Shown: positions 7,496-17,026, counted from the stretch's first letter. The stretch: 64,000 bases of DNA from Leekyejoonella antrihumi (GCF_007845645.1 NZ_VCQV01000009.1:1-64000); one strand, 5' to 3'. Numbers and translations: made by a program. Notes: a model not told the origin generated them from the letters alone.

Positions 7496-8938
7496 TCAGC
7501 CGACTGTCTGCACGAACTCCGGGTAGGTGATCGGTGCGATCTGCTCGAGGGAGCGACCGGCCCAGTCTCCCTCGTGCCAATGCCGCCAGACGCGCTCGCC
7601 GGCACACTGGACGCCCCGCGCGGCAGCCTGCAGGTCCGCGCCGAGCACCACTCCATCGGTGACGACCGGTCTGCCGTCCACCAGCACGTCGGACAGATCG
7701 GCGGGCTGGGCGTAGTAGACGATATTGCGGATCGGGTCGCGCAGCGGCGCCATGCCGAAGGAGTCTGTGCGCCAAAAGAGCAGGTCTGCCTTCGCGCCGG
7801 GTGCGATGCGTCCCAGATCGTCACGACCGAGCAACCGCGCGGCATTGATGGTGGCCGCGTCAAAAACCCGCCGTGCCGTGGACGTGTCGGCCCTGCGGGA
7901 GGTGATCTTTCCCGCGATGGCGGTCCAGCGCAGTGACTCGATCATCGACTGTGGTGCCGTGTCCGTGCCGATGCACACGTTGACCCCGGCTGCCACATAG
8001 TCCGGGAATGACTCCATCAGAATCCCCCTGCGCGCGAAGCACCAGGCGTTGTAGGACACGGAGGTGTTCGAGGAGGCGAGCAGCTGCAGGTCGTCACCGG
8101 CGAAGTTGACCCAGCTGTTGCCTGTGATGAAGATCGCATGTCCCAGCAGCGTGTCCGGGCCGAGGAAGTCGATGTCTCCGAGCCACTCGATGGGCGTGCG
8201 CCCATGTCGGCGCGTCATCTCGTTGAACTCCCACACCCCCTGGGCCGCGTGCAGCGAGACCGGCACTGCCAGCTCCCGGGCAGCGACCTTGCTCTCTCGC
8301 AGCAGGTCCGCGGTGCAGGTGTCAACCTGCGCAGGTCCGAGAAAGCCCTGCACTCGCCCGTCCGAGCGCGACCGCTGCGTCTGGACGAAGCCCACTGCGG
8401 ACTCGAGGCCCTTGCGTCCGGCGTTCTCGTCCCACTCGTAGTCCACTCGCTTGCCGTCCGGGGTGAACCATCGGCCCGAGCGGTATGACGGTGCGACATA
8501 GCCCCGCAGGCCCATGGCGTCGATGGCGTCGGCCGCATACTCCGCCGCATCGCCCAGGTGCATTACCGTGGTGGTGCCGGACCGGGCGAGCTCAATCAGG
8601 GAGTAGTCGACGCACGCGCGCATACCGGTCACATCGAGGCCCGCATCCTCGGCCGGCAGGATCTCGATGAGCCCAGTCAGCCAGAACTGCCGTGGGCCGT
8701 AGTCCTCCTGAACCGACTTGTCGACGGGGGAGGAGTGCAGATGTGAGTGAGTGTCGATGAAGCCAGGGGTGATGACCCGGTCGGGAAGGTCCCGACGAAG
8801 GTCGACGGGTCCGTCATACGACGTGCCCACATGGATGATCCGGTCGTCTGCAACGACCACGCACCCGTCACGCAGGATGCGATGCTCCCCGTCTTGAAAC
8901 CCGACGATGTAGGGGGCGCTGAACAATGTCGTTGTCAT
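7496..8938 (-). CDS. Amidohydrolase, cytosine deaminase/chlorohydrolase type
   Basis: This 480-residue metal-dependent hydrolase belongs to the amidohydrolase superfamily subgroup that holds cytosine deaminase, guanine deaminase and the s-triazine hydrolases. Seen in sequence: GFIDTHSHLH (first metal histidines), SLHAAQG, LLGHAIF, and GTDTAPQ with the strand-8 aspartate; the small beta domain flanks the barrel (ITPGFID; GAKADLLFW). It would deaminate or hydrolyse a ring or amidine nitrogen compound. GAAGGGAA precedes the ATG. The Nudix gene follows in the same direction. Its place between a gamma-glutamylation cluster and a molybdenum hydroxylase operon suits nitrogen-heterocycle degradation, but that is inference. 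Confidence 0.85.
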   Translation of the reverse strand: MTTTLFSAPYIVGFQDGEHRILRDGCVVVADDRIIHVGTSYDGPVDLRRDLPDRVITPGFIDTHSHLHSSPVDKSVQEDYGPRQFWLTGLIEILPAEDAGLDVTGMRACVDYSLIELARSGTTTVMHLGDAAEYAADAIDAMGLRGYVAPSYRSGRWFTPDGKRVDYEWDENAGRKGLESAVGFVQTQRSRSDGRVQGFLGPAQVDTCTADLLRESKVAARELAVPVSLHAAQGVWEFNEMTRRHGRTPIEWLGDIDFLGPDTLLGHAIFITGNSWVNFAGDDLQLLASSNTSVSYNAWCFARRGILMESFPDYVAAGVNVCIGTDTAPQSMIESLRWTAIAGKITSRRADTSTARRVFDAATINAARLLGRDDLGRIAPGAKADLLFWRTDSFGMAPLRDPIRNIVYYAQPADLSDVLVDGRPVVTDGVVLGADLQAAARGVQCAGERVWRHWHEGDWAGRSLEQIAPITYPEFVQTVG

Positions 8939-8981
8939 GGCAATCGATTCCCTTCGGCAGCGGATCGTACAGACACCAATT

Positions 8982-10739
8982 TCAGCCTTGCGCAGTCATC
9001 TTCGCGAGACGTGCGCGTAGCCGGTCGGTGCGGTGTGCATTGCCGTGCAGTCCGATGTAGTGGTCGCGGTTCACGATCAGCAGAGCGTCGTCCAGCCGTC
9101 GGACCGCACCGGTCGGACTGCGGTAGGCCATGCGTCGAGCGATGTCCGCGGTGTCGACGGGCCGGATCACCTCCGCCAGCTCGGACAGCGAGGCGATGCC
9201 CAGCTCAAGCACAAGCCCCGCCATCCAGGCGTAGTGGTCCGGCCGTGACCAGCTCGCGTCGGCATACTGCCCGGCGAGAAACGCGGCGAGCTCCCGCGGA
9301 CTGATCCGCGGGTCGTTGTCGCCGCCACTGACCTCAATGTCGGGGGCACCGCCCTGCAGCCGCTCGCGGATGGTCGAGAACTCCCGGTCGGCGAGTTCGA
9401 GCAGCCCGGCGGCAAGCGTGAATCGGCGATCGAGATCGGAGCGGTGCTCCTCGGGGACGGTTCCCTTGTAACGGATGTCGTGCTCGAACTCCGCCCACGC
9501 GTGCTGCAGCACGGTCCGCACCTGCACCTGGACCTGTCGCGCGCCGACCGCCGGGTGCGTCGCCCGGTCCTCCTTGGCCAACCGGATCTGCAGGTGCCGG
9601 CTGACATAGCCGAAGTGGCCTTCCCGGGCGGTCTCCTGACCCATGTCGCGGTCGCTGATCACGACCGCATCCGCATCCAAGAGCTCGACCACGGCTGCCA
9701 CGTCGCTGTGCACGTAGGTGATGACCCGCAACCCGATGACGTCGCCGATCTCGGCCAGGGGATCGGCATAGAGCGCGTTGCCCTCCGCGGTCCGTCCCGC
9801 CTTCTCTGCGAACGAGGCGACGCTCTTGGCGCGCCCCGTCACACTCAGGTAGTTGAGGCCGGCATCGTCCAGCACCCGGGTCACGAACTCGACCGCCTCC
9901 TCGGCGGCGAGCACGATCTGAGGATGCTGCTCGGCATACTCCTGGGTCGCCTGACGGACCACGTCGACGTGCCGCGTGATCCGCGGGCGACGCGGCGATG
10001 GCTCCAGGTCCCCGGGAAGCGTCGGCGTGACGATGTAGCCGGTCGTGAAGTCGCCATACATCGTCATAGCGTCGGGGAGACGCTCCCGGAGCAGGGCGAC
10101 ATACGCGCACACGACGGCATCGACCTGATCCTCCGCCTGCCGCAGCTCGGATTTGCGAGTCGCACGCTCGACGGCCCCGACCAGTGCTCGCCACCCGTCG
10201 TGGGAGACGAGCTGGAGCGCGGGAGCCGCGGACGCGAGTGAGTCGAGCAGCCGCATCAGCGCGAGCAGCTCACCGCGCAGCTGGTCGACCGTCCGGCCCT
10301 GCTTGTTCTTGTACTTCAGGGTCCTACCGAGCCGGAAGAGTGCGATCGTGGCGGGGTGGGGATAGACCTCGATCGCCCGCCGCGACGACCTCGACCCCGG
10401 ATCCATGTCGAGCCGGAGCCTCGCGCAGATCCGCGCGCCTCGGGTGGGCTCACCCAAGGTCGGGTTCGAGGTGTTCGACGGATGGGCACCGGCGTCAAAC
10501 CGAGCGAAGTCGCGGTTCAGCTGCTTCTCGGCGGGTCGGCTGCCCTTCTCGTTCCTGACGATCAGCGGGGCATCAATGCCGACGAGGCATCCTCCCGGGA
10601 GGTATGGCGACAGCGCGGCCACCACCTCGGCGTCGGTCTGCACCGCCGACAGATGCTGCAGCGTACCCAGATCGTCCAGGACGGCCACGCCGGTCGGGCT
10701 ATTGTTCCCCCATGCGAGGTCGAGGCCGGCGAAGTGCAT
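8982..10739 (-). CDS. DUF429 (RNase H-like)-RelA/SpoT synthetase fusion
   Basis: This 585-residue two-domain protein has an N-terminal DUF429 domain (about 1-245; FAGLDLAWG, a ribonuclease H-like fold start, and RAIEVYPHPA). A RelA/SpoT-type (p)ppGpp synthetase domain follows (about 290-450; GLRVITYVHSD and VQVRTVLQHAWAEFEHD), then a helical C-terminal region. Architecture and size match MS_RHII-RSD of Mycobacterium smegmatis, described as a dual RNase HII/(p)ppGpp synthetase. No HD hydrolase domain is present. The open frame runs on to 11267, but the ATG at 10739 begins exactly at the DUF429 motif; an ATG five codons earlier is an alternative. It is divergent from an acyl-CoA synthetase. Expected role: stress alarmone synthesis, possibly tied to R-loop removal. 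Confidence 0.85.
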   Translation of the reverse strand: MHFAGLDLAWGNNSPTGVAVLDDLGTLQHLSAVQTDAEVVAALSPYLPGGCLVGIDAPLIVRNEKGSRPAEKQLNRDFARFDAGAHPSNTSNPTLGEPTRGARICARLRLDMDPGSRSSRRAIEVYPHPATIALFRLGRTLKYKNKQGRTVDQLRGELLALMRLLDSLASAAPALQLVSHDGWRALVGAVERATRKSELRQAEDQVDAVVCAYVALLRERLPDAMTMYGDFTTGYIVTPTLPGDLEPSPRRPRITRHVDVVRQATQEYAEQHPQIVLAAEEAVEFVTRVLDDAGLNYLSVTGRAKSVASFAEKAGRTAEGNALYADPLAEIGDVIGLRVITYVHSDVAAVVELLDADAVVISDRDMGQETAREGHFGYVSRHLQIRLAKEDRATHPAVGARQVQVQVRTVLQHAWAEFEHDIRYKGTVPEEHRSDLDRRFTLAAGLLELADREFSTIRERLQGGAPDIEVSGGDNDPRISPRELAAFLAGQYADASWSRPDHYAWMAGLVLELGIASLSELAEVIRPVDTADIARRMAYRSPTGAVRRLDDALLIVNRDHYIGLHGNAHRTDRLRARLAKMTAQG

Positions 10740-10871
10740 ACCTGCAGCATGCCGCATCCCGGCCGGTCCTTCACGAGACCCGCTCAGAGGCGGGTCTGCT
10801 GAGGTGCCCGATATCGACGTGCGACCGCGAGGTTGCGACGCACTGGAATGACCCGAGGAAGAGGCGCACGA

Positions 10872-12434
10872 ATGTCCGAGCCGACGACCCTGACCGCGCT
10901 GTTGCGCACCCGTGCACAAGGCCCTGAGCGACCGTTCCTGCTGACCGCCGACGGGCCGGTGACGTATGCCGATCTCGACGCCATGAGCGACCGGTTCGCC
11001 ACCGCGCTGCATCACCTCGGGCTCCGCAAGGGTGACCGGATCGGCGTCGCAGCACCCAACGGGATCCCGTGGCTGGTGACCTGGTTCGCCGCGTCGAAGA
11101 TCGGCTGCATCCTCGTCACCCTCAACGTGGTCTACCGCGAGCAGGAGTTTCGGCACATGCTTCGGCAATCCGGTGCGCGGGCCGTGGTGTGCGTCAATGA
11201 GTTCGGCGGGTTCGAGTTCGAGCCGTTCCTCGACAGGCTCCTCCCGCAGACGCCTTCGGTGGAGCACGCCATCTTCATCGGCAGGCCCGGCACCGAGGGA
11301 CGCCTCCGCTTTGAGGAGCTGCTACAGACACCAGCGGATCCGGCGGTGCTGCGACAGACCGCAGAACCTGACGATGCATCGGTCATTCTCTACACGTCCG
11401 GCACGACCGGTGAGCCCAAGGGCGCGGTGCTGACCCATGCCAGCATCCTGGCATCCGCCCGTGGCCAGGTCGATCGGCTGGCGCAGGCCGCCGACGACGT
11501 GACGATCGGTCATATGCCGCTGACCCATGTCGGTGGGATGACCTGCACGATCGCGAGCACCCTGGAAGCCGGGGGACGGGTCTCTCTCGTTCCGTCATTC
11601 AACCCGAAGCAGTCACTGGAGCTGATCGCACGTGACCGCATCACAATCATGGTCGGAGTGCCGACGATGTTCGGGATGATCCTGTCTCTGCTGGAGGCCA
11701 ACCAGGTCGACACGTCATCGGTCCGAGTCTGCGTGATCGGTGGCTCCAACGTCGAACCCACGATGGCGCAACACCTGAAGCGCGCGTTTCCGGGCGCCCG
11801 ACTGGCGAACCTCTACGGCCTCTCGGAGTGCTCCGGCGCGAGTGTCATCTCCCGAGCGGAAGACGGCCTGCAGACCATCACGGACACCATCGGGGCGCCC
11901 CTCGCGGGCGTCGAGGCCAGGATCGTCGACGGGTCCGGCCAACCGTTGCCACCGGACACAATCGGTGAGCTGCAGATCAGGGGCGACGCTGTCGCACAGG
12001 GCTACTGGGACCTACCCGAGACGACGGCACGCACGTTCTCGACGGAGGGTTGGCTGTCGACGGGTGATGTCGCCGTGCTCACCGAGGACGGTCACGTCTC
12101 GCTGCGTGGACGGCTCAAGGAGATGTATGTCCGTGGCGGGTACAACGTCTACCCGGCCGAGATAGAGAACCTTCTTGCAGTTCACCCCAGTGTCGCCATG
12201 AGTGCCATCGTCGGTGTTCCCGACGCCAAGTGGGGCGAGACCGGCCATGCGTTCGTCGTGGCCCGCGAGGGCGCCGTAGTCGACGTCGAAGCGCTCCGCG
12301 AACTGTGCGAGACCCAGCTTGCGGAGTACAAGGTGCCCGACGGTTTCACCGTGGTCGACTCGCTGCCCCTCACACCGGCCGGCAAGATCCGCAAGGTCGA
12401 GCTACGCGACCGCGCAGTCGAGTCACCGCACTGA
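10872..12434 (+). CDS. Class I adenylate-forming acyl-CoA synthetase
   Basis: This 520-residue AMP-forming fatty/aromatic acyl-CoA ligase has the P-loop YTSGTTGEPKGAV at about 173-185, NLYGLSECSG (A5), STGDVAV (A7) near 395, LKEMYVRGGYNVYPAEIE (A8 hinge) and the catalytic lysine region GKIRKVEL near 503. It activates a carboxylic acid with ATP and transfers it to CoA. The ATG at 10872 is preceded by GAGGAAGAGG; earlier in-frame ATGs lack support. It is divergent from the DUF429-RelA gene and overlaps the DUF2231 gene tail-to-tail by 12 bp. The acid substrate is not evident; FadD-like is the safest label. Confidence 0.88.
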   Translation: MSEPTTLTALLRTRAQGPERPFLLTADGPVTYADLDAMSDRFATALHHLGLRKGDRIGVAAPNGIPWLVTWFAASKIGCILVTLNVVYREQEFRHMLRQSGARAVVCVNEFGGFEFEPFLDRLLPQTPSVEHAIFIGRPGTEGRLRFEELLQTPADPAVLRQTAEPDDASVILYTSGTTGEPKGAVLTHASILASARGQVDRLAQAADDVTIGHMPLTHVGGMTCTIASTLEAGGRVSLVPSFNPKQSLELIARDRITIMVGVPTMFGMILSLLEANQVDTSSVRVCVIGGSNVEPTMAQHLKRAFPGARLANLYGLSECSGASVISRAEDGLQTITDTIGAPLAGVEARIVDGSGQPLPPDTIGELQIRGDAVAQGYWDLPETTARTFSTEGWLSTGDVAVLTEDGHVSLRGRLKEMYVRGGYNVYPAEIENLLAVHPSVAMSAIVGVPDAKWGETGHAFVVAREGAVVDVEALRELCETQLAEYKVPDGFTVVDSLPLTPAGKIRKVELRDRAVESPH

Positions 12435-13076
12435 TGGGCGCGCGACCAGCGGGCCCACCCCGTCCTGCTCGTAGGCAGCGTCGCGAGAACCGACCTTACG
12501 CGCGCCCGTGAGGTGTCCGCCCAGGTAGCCCGCCGCGCTTGCCGCGCAGCTGCCGGCCATCCCGTACGCCACGCCGGTCTGGTGAAGTCCGCGATGTCGG
12601 GCTATCCAGGATCCGGCGAACAGCGCGACCGCCGCACCGTTGAGCAGGGCGTGCGCGGTGCCCACTCTGGACTCCGGCCGCGCGAGCTGATGCCATTCGG
12701 CCCAGCCGGTCCAGGCCGTGGGTCCGGCTGTGAGGAGGCCGAGACCGAGCAGTCGGGTTGCGGCCGGTCGCGCACTGGGGCCGCCGCACAGGTCCAGCGT
12801 CACCGCTGAGGTCCAGAAACCGATCGGCAGGTCGGTCAGCAGGGGATGCACGGCGTGGCCGATGGTTTCCCCGAGGAGTATGCGGTCCAGCGGCGGCCGC
12901 GCGAAGGGTGCGGTGACGCGGCGCAGCAAGGGCGCGATCTTGTCGAGGGCCGCGGCACGTTCGACCAACCGCGCCGGTGAACCACCGAGTGGTGTGCTGC
13001 CGACCGTGGTCGGCTCGCTGTCCTGGAGGCGGGTGGAGAGCCGGTGCTCACGCCGGCTGGGGGTGTCTGTGGTCAT
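12423..13076 (-). CDS. DUF2231 membrane protein
   Basis: This 217-residue protein of the DUF2231 family has a hydrophilic N-terminal 60 residues, then about four transmembrane segments that begin after HAVHPLLTDLPIGFW, the family hallmark. The function is not established; relatives are often near Rieske or redox proteins. The start is uncertain: ATG 13076 gives a normal N-terminus and has a distant AGAGGAG, while ATG 13136 would add 20 residues and lacks an RBS. It converges with the acyl-CoA synthetase with a 12-bp overlap and is divergent from the MocA-like gene of the molybdenum hydroxylase operon. Confidence 0.72.
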   Translation of the reverse strand: MTTDTPSRREHRLSTRLQDSEPTTVGSTPLGGSPARLVERAAALDKIAPLLRRVTAPFARPPLDRILLGETIGHAVHPLLTDLPIGFWTSAVTLDLCGGPSARPAATRLLGLGLLTAGPTAWTGWAEWHQLARPESRVGTAHALLNGAAVALFAGSWIARHRGLHQTGVAYGMAGSCAASAAGYLGGHLTGARKVGSRDAAYEQDGVGPLVARPSVR

Positions 13077-13156
13077 GCCTCTGTCGTACTCCTCTCTTCG
13101 CGGTCCGGCCAGGGGGTTTCCTGACAGATCGGTCATCGAGGTGATTGAGTGAGCAG

Positions 13157-13756
13157 ATGATCAGGCATGATGCGGTCGCGCAACACACCGTCGTCGGTGT
13201 GCTCCTGGCCGCCGGTGCGGGGCGACGGATGGGCGGGCCGAAGGCGCTGCTGCGCGATCGGGACGGCACGTCGTGGTTGGTCCGCTCACTTCACGCTCTC
13301 CAAGACGGCGGCTGCGACGACGTGCTTGTCGTCTTGGGCTGCCGGCACGAGTCCGCGGCAGCGCTGCTCGATGGCGAGTCGGCGACGGTGATCGTGTCGA
13401 ACGACTGGGCCGAAGGGATGGGTGCGTCATTGCGGTGCGGTCTTCTCCGGGCGACGCAGACCGCGGCGCAGCTGGCACTCGTGTCGCTGGTCGACCTGCC
13501 GGACGTCGGACCGGCGGTCGTGCGGCGGGTGCTCGGATCGACGTCCGGCGGTGCCGGGTCACTCTCGCGAGCCGCCTACCAGGGCGTGCCGGGCCATCCG
13601 GTGGCCCTGGGCCGTGCCCACTGGGCGGGTGTGCTCGGTGCTGCAGTCGGTGATCGTGGTGCGCGCGACTACCTGGCACAGAACGAGGTCGACCTGGTCG
13701 AGTGCGGTGATCTCGCACGCGGTGTGGACATCGATCATCGGCGAAACCTCTCCTAG
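13157..13756 (+). CDS. MocA-like molybdenum cofactor cytidylyl/nucleotidyltransferase
   Basis: This 199-residue NTP-transferase is of the MobA/MocA family. The nucleotide-binding signature LLAAGAGRRMGGPKALL is at about residues 14-30, DLPDVGPA carries the metal aspartate, and GVPGHPVALGRAHW is the substrate loop typical of MocA. MocA-type proteins convert molybdopterin to the cytosine dinucleotide form used by xanthine/CO dehydrogenase-family hydroxylases. As first gene of the molybdenum hydroxylase operon it fits a dedicated cofactor-maturation role. ATG 13157 is preferred; a TTG four codons earlier is too close to its only purine-rich stretch. Confidence 0.82.
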   Translation: MIRHDAVAQHTVVGVLLAAGAGRRMGGPKALLRDRDGTSWLVRSLHALQDGGCDDVLVVLGCRHESAAALLDGESATVIVSNDWAEGMGASLRCGLLRATQTAAQLALVSLVDLPDVGPAVVRRVLGSTSGGAGSLSRAAYQGVPGHPVALGRAHWAGVLGAAVGDRGARDYLAQNEVDLVECGDLARGVDIDHRRNLS

Positions 13757-13765
13757 GCGACCCAG

Positions 13766-14677
13766 ATGAGCAATGATCGGAGTATGGAGCGGTCGTTCGA
13801 CTCGGCGAAAGAGCTGGCAGAGCTACTCGCCGAGACGGGCTACCTGATGGATGACGCCCTCGCGACGATCGGGTTCCTCGCGCTCCGTCTCGGACGCCCG
13901 CTGCTGCTCGAGGGTGAACCAGGCACCGGTAAGACCACCCTGGCGGAGGCCCTCGCCGAGGGTCTGGACATCCCGCTGATCCGGCTGCAGTGCTACGAGG
14001 GGATCGACGCGTCGCAGGCGCTCTATGACTGGGACTTCCCTCGTCAGATCCTGCACCTGAGAGCTGTCGAGACCGCCCACAACACGGGTGCGGGTGCCGA
14101 TGAGGCCACTGACGTGGAGAAGTCCCTCTTCGATGAGCGGTTCCTGATCGCCCGGCCGGTACTGCGCGCGCTCCGCGAGAGTCCGGCAGTGCTCCTGGTC
14201 GACGAGATCGACCGAGCAGACGACGAGTTCGAGGCCTTCCTGCTCGAGGTGCTCTCGACCTACCAGGTCACCATCCCCGAGCTCGGCACCATCTGTGCAT
14301 CGCCGCCGCCGATCGTGGTGCTGACGTCCAACCGCACGCGCGAGCTGCACGACGCGTTGAAGCGACGCTGTCTCTATCACTGGATCGACCATCCGGGGCT
14401 GGAGCGTGAGCTCGCCATCGTGCACAGTCGGGCACCCGAGGTTGCCAAGATCCTGGCCGAGCAGGTGGTCTCGCTGATCCAGCAACTGCGAAACGAGGCA
14501 GACCTCCTCAAGCCACCAGGCGTTTCGGAGACACTCGATTGGGCCCGGGCGCTCCAGACGCTCGGCACGACAGAGCTCGACGTGGAGACCGCCGCCGCGA
14601 CGCTGGGCGCCGCCATCAAGTACCGCGAGGACGCGGATCGCGTGCGCGCAAGTCTGGACCGGATGCTGGCGGGTTGA
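13766..14677 (+). CDS. MoxR/CoxD-type AAA+ ATPase
   Basis: This 303-residue AAA+ ATPase has Walker A GEPGTGKT at residues 50-57, Walker B LLVDEIDRAD, and sensor 1 VLTSN. In carboxydotrophs CoxD of this family acts as a chaperone that inserts the sulfur/copper ligands of the molybdenum active site, together with the VWA protein CoxE. The gene lies 9 nt after the MocA-like gene, and the CoxE-like VWA gene begins 1 nt after its stop, so the pair is co-translated. ATG 13784 is an alternative start six codons downstream. Confidence 0.86.
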   Translation: MSNDRSMERSFDSAKELAELLAETGYLMDDALATIGFLALRLGRPLLLEGEPGTGKTTLAEALAEGLDIPLIRLQCYEGIDASQALYDWDFPRQILHLRAVETAHNTGAGADEATDVEKSLFDERFLIARPVLRALRESPAVLLVDEIDRADDEFEAFLLEVLSTYQVTIPELGTICASPPPIVVLTSNRTRELHDALKRRCLYHWIDHPGLERELAIVHSRAPEVAKILAEQVVSLIQQLRNEADLLKPPGVSETLDWARALQTLGTTELDVETAAATLGAAIKYREDADRVRASLDRMLAG

Positions 14678-14678
14678 C

Positions 14679-15782
14679 GTGCGGACCGCACCGGACGTGC
14701 TCCTGCTCGGCTTCGCCCGAGCGCTGCAGGCTGCCGGCGTGCACGTCACACCCGACCGAGAACGTGGATACCTCGATGCTGTGGCGGTTGTCGGCATCGA
14801 CGACGGGCGGGCCACCTACTGGGCCGGCCGATCGACCCTGTGCTCGTCACCCGACGACCTGGAACGCTACGACCAGGTCTTTACGGCGTGGTTCTCACGG
14901 CACGGTATCGACGTTCGAAAGTCGCGACCGCAGACGATGCAACGCTCGACCTCGGTCGACCTGCTCACCGGCGGCGCCACAGAGGGTGACGAGCAGCGAG
15001 ACGTCGAGGTCATCCGGAAGGTCGCCAGTGCCACGGAGGTGCTACGTCACCGCGACATCGGGACCATGACACCGGCCGAAAGGGCGTTGATGGCACAGCT
15101 CTTCGGCTCACTTCGTCGGCCGGCACCACGTCGCCGGTCTGCACGACACGTCCGAGCACCCCACGGTGCGGTGGACGCGCACCGCACCATGCGTGGCCAG
15201 CTCGAGCGACTGGGCGAGCCGGGCGCGATCCAGTGGCGGCGGCGGGACACGAGACCACGGCGCATCGTGCTGCTCATCGACGTCTCCGGATCCATGAGCG
15301 GGTATGCCGAGTCGCTACTGCGCCTGGCTCATCACTGGGTGCGTGGTGGCCGGCCCATCGAGACCTTCACGATGGGCACCCGCCTCACCCGCATTACCCG
15401 TGCACTGCAGCAGCACGACCCGGACCGGGCGCTGGTCGCGGCCGGCGACGTCGTCCCCGACTGGTCGGGCGGCACCCGGCTGGGAGCCTCCGTCAAGGTC
15501 TTCCTCGACCGCTGGGGGCGGCGCGGGATGGCTCGCGGCGCGGTCGTCGTCGTATTCAGCGACGGCTGGGAGCGAGCCGGCGTGGACGTCCTCGACGAGC
15601 AGATGCGAAGACTCAGCGCCATGGCGCACCGGGTCGTGTGGGTCAACCCGCACGCCGGCAAGACCGGATACGAGCCGGTGCAGCAAGGAATCCTGGCCGT
15701 GCTTCCACACTGCGACGCCCTGGTTGCCGGTCATTCGTTGCAGACCTTCGATGAACTGGCAGAGGTGATTGGCCGTGCGTGA
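14679..15782 (+). CDS. CoxE-like VWA domain protein
   Basis: This 367-residue protein is of the VWA-containing CoxE family. The von Willebrand A domain occupies the C-terminal half, with a complete MIDAS: DVSGSMS near residue 201, GGTRLG for the threonine, and VFSDGWE for the distal aspartate. It works with MoxR-type ATPases as a metal-dependent adaptor in maturation of molybdenum hydroxylases. The GTG start lies 1 nt after the ATPase stop (TGAcGTG). The 3' end overlaps the XdhC-like gene by 8 nt. The middle linker is arginine-rich. Confidence 0.85.
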   Translation: MRTAPDVLLLGFARALQAAGVHVTPDRERGYLDAVAVVGIDDGRATYWAGRSTLCSSPDDLERYDQVFTAWFSRHGIDVRKSRPQTMQRSTSVDLLTGGATEGDEQRDVEVIRKVASATEVLRHRDIGTMTPAERALMAQLFGSLRRPAPRRRSARHVRAPHGAVDAHRTMRGQLERLGEPGAIQWRRRDTRPRRIVLLIDVSGSMSGYAESLLRLAHHWVRGGRPIETFTMGTRLTRITRALQQHDPDRALVAAGDVVPDWSGGTRLGASVKVFLDRWGRRGMARGAVVVVFSDGWERAGVDVLDEQMRRLSAMAHRVVWVNPHAGKTGYEPVQQGILAVLPHCDALVAGHSLQTFDELAEVIGRA

Positions 15783-16926
15783 GGTTCTTGACGACCTGAT
15801 GCGGTGGTGGAACGTCGGTGCCGAGGTCGGCATGGGCACCGTCGTTGCGACGTGGCGGTCGTCCCCACGCCAACCAGGCGCCTCGATGCTCGTCGGCCCC
15901 GAAGGGGAGGCTGTCGGGTCGGTGTCCGGTGGCTGCGTGGAAGGAGCCGTCTACGAACTGGCCGGCGAGGTCGTCTCGACGGGCACGCCTGTGCTGCAGC
16001 GATATGGCATCAGCGACGAGGATGCCTTTGCGGTAGGCCTGACCTGCGGCGGGATCATGGATGTCTACATCGAGAAGGTCTCGAAAGAAACCTTCCCGCA
16101 GCTCGGAGACGTCGCGAAAGACATCGCGGCCGAGCGGCCGGTCGCTGTTGCGACGGTGATCGCGCACCCCGATCCGGATCGCGTCGGTCGCCGCATTGTC
16201 GTGCACACGGACCACCACGAGGGCAGCATCGGGAGTCAGCGTGCGGACGGCGCCGTCGTCGACGACGTCCAGGGACTGCTTGCGGCCGGGCACAGCGAGA
16301 CACTGACCTACGGGCCTGACGGAGAGCGACGCGGCGAAGGTATGCGGGTGTTCGCCTCGGTGCATGCACCGGCTCCCCGGATGCTCGTCTTCGGCGCCAT
16401 CGACTTCGCCGCGGCCTGCGCTCAGGTGGGCAAGTTCCTCGGCTACAACGTGACGGTCTGTGACGCTCGGCCGGTGTTTGCGACCGCTACCCGGTTCCCG
16501 GAGGCGGACGAGGTGATCGTCCAGTGGCCGCATCGTTACCTTGCCGCGGAGGCGGACGCGGGCCGGATCGATGAGCGGACCGTCATCTGTGTGCTGACGC
16601 ACGACCCGAAGTTCGACGTGCCGCTGCTCCAGGTGGCACTGCGGCTACCCGGCGTCGCGTACATCGGCGCGATGGGCGCTCGGCGCACCCACCACGACCG
16701 CCTGGCGCGGCTGCGGGAAGAGGGCATGACCGAGGTGGAGCTGGGTCGGCTCTGCAGTCCGATTGGTCTGGATCTCGGCGCTCGAACCCCGCAAGAGACG
16801 GCGGTCAGCATCGCCGCGGAGATCATCGCCCTGAAGTGGGGCGGCCGTGGGCAGCGGCTCAGTAACACCGATGGGCCGATGCATCACTCCGACCGGATGC
16901 CGTCGGAGCCCGACCCGGGACCGTAG
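15775..16926 (+). CDS. XdhC/CoxF-family Mo-cofactor sulfuration/insertion factor
   Basis: This 383-residue XdhC-family protein has an N-terminal XdhC/CoxI domain (ATWRSSPRQPGASM and GSVSGGCVEGAVYEL) and a C-terminal Rossmann-like domain (LVFGAIDFAAACAQVGKFLG to GYIGAMGARRTHHDR). XdhC proteins bind the cofactor, protect its sulfurated form and deliver it to xanthine dehydrogenase-family apo-enzymes. GTG 15775 has AGAGGTGA 7 nt upstream and overlaps the CoxE-like stop by 8 nt, which indicates coupling. A 100-nt gap separates it from the small subunit gene, room for an internal promoter, though none is obvious. Confidence 0.86.
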   Translation: MREVLDDLMRWWNVGAEVGMGTVVATWRSSPRQPGASMLVGPEGEAVGSVSGGCVEGAVYELAGEVVSTGTPVLQRYGISDEDAFAVGLTCGGIMDVYIEKVSKETFPQLGDVAKDIAAERPVAVATVIAHPDPDRVGRRIVVHTDHHEGSIGSQRADGAVVDDVQGLLAAGHSETLTYGPDGERRGEGMRVFASVHAPAPRMLVFGAIDFAAACAQVGKFLGYNVTVCDARPVFATATRFPEADEVIVQWPHRYLAAEADAGRIDERTVICVLTHDPKFDVPLLQVALRLPGVAYIGAMGARRTHHDRLARLREEGMTEVELGRLCSPIGLDLGARTPQETAVSIAAEIIALKWGGRGQRLSNTDGPMHHSDRMPSEPDPGP

Positions 16927-17026
16927 ACCTACCGAGCGCCCTGGGGCGGCAACGGATTTCGAAGATCCCTTGCCTTCCGACGCAGAACCCACCACGATCA
17001 ATGAATCACACCCGACATAGGAGTCA

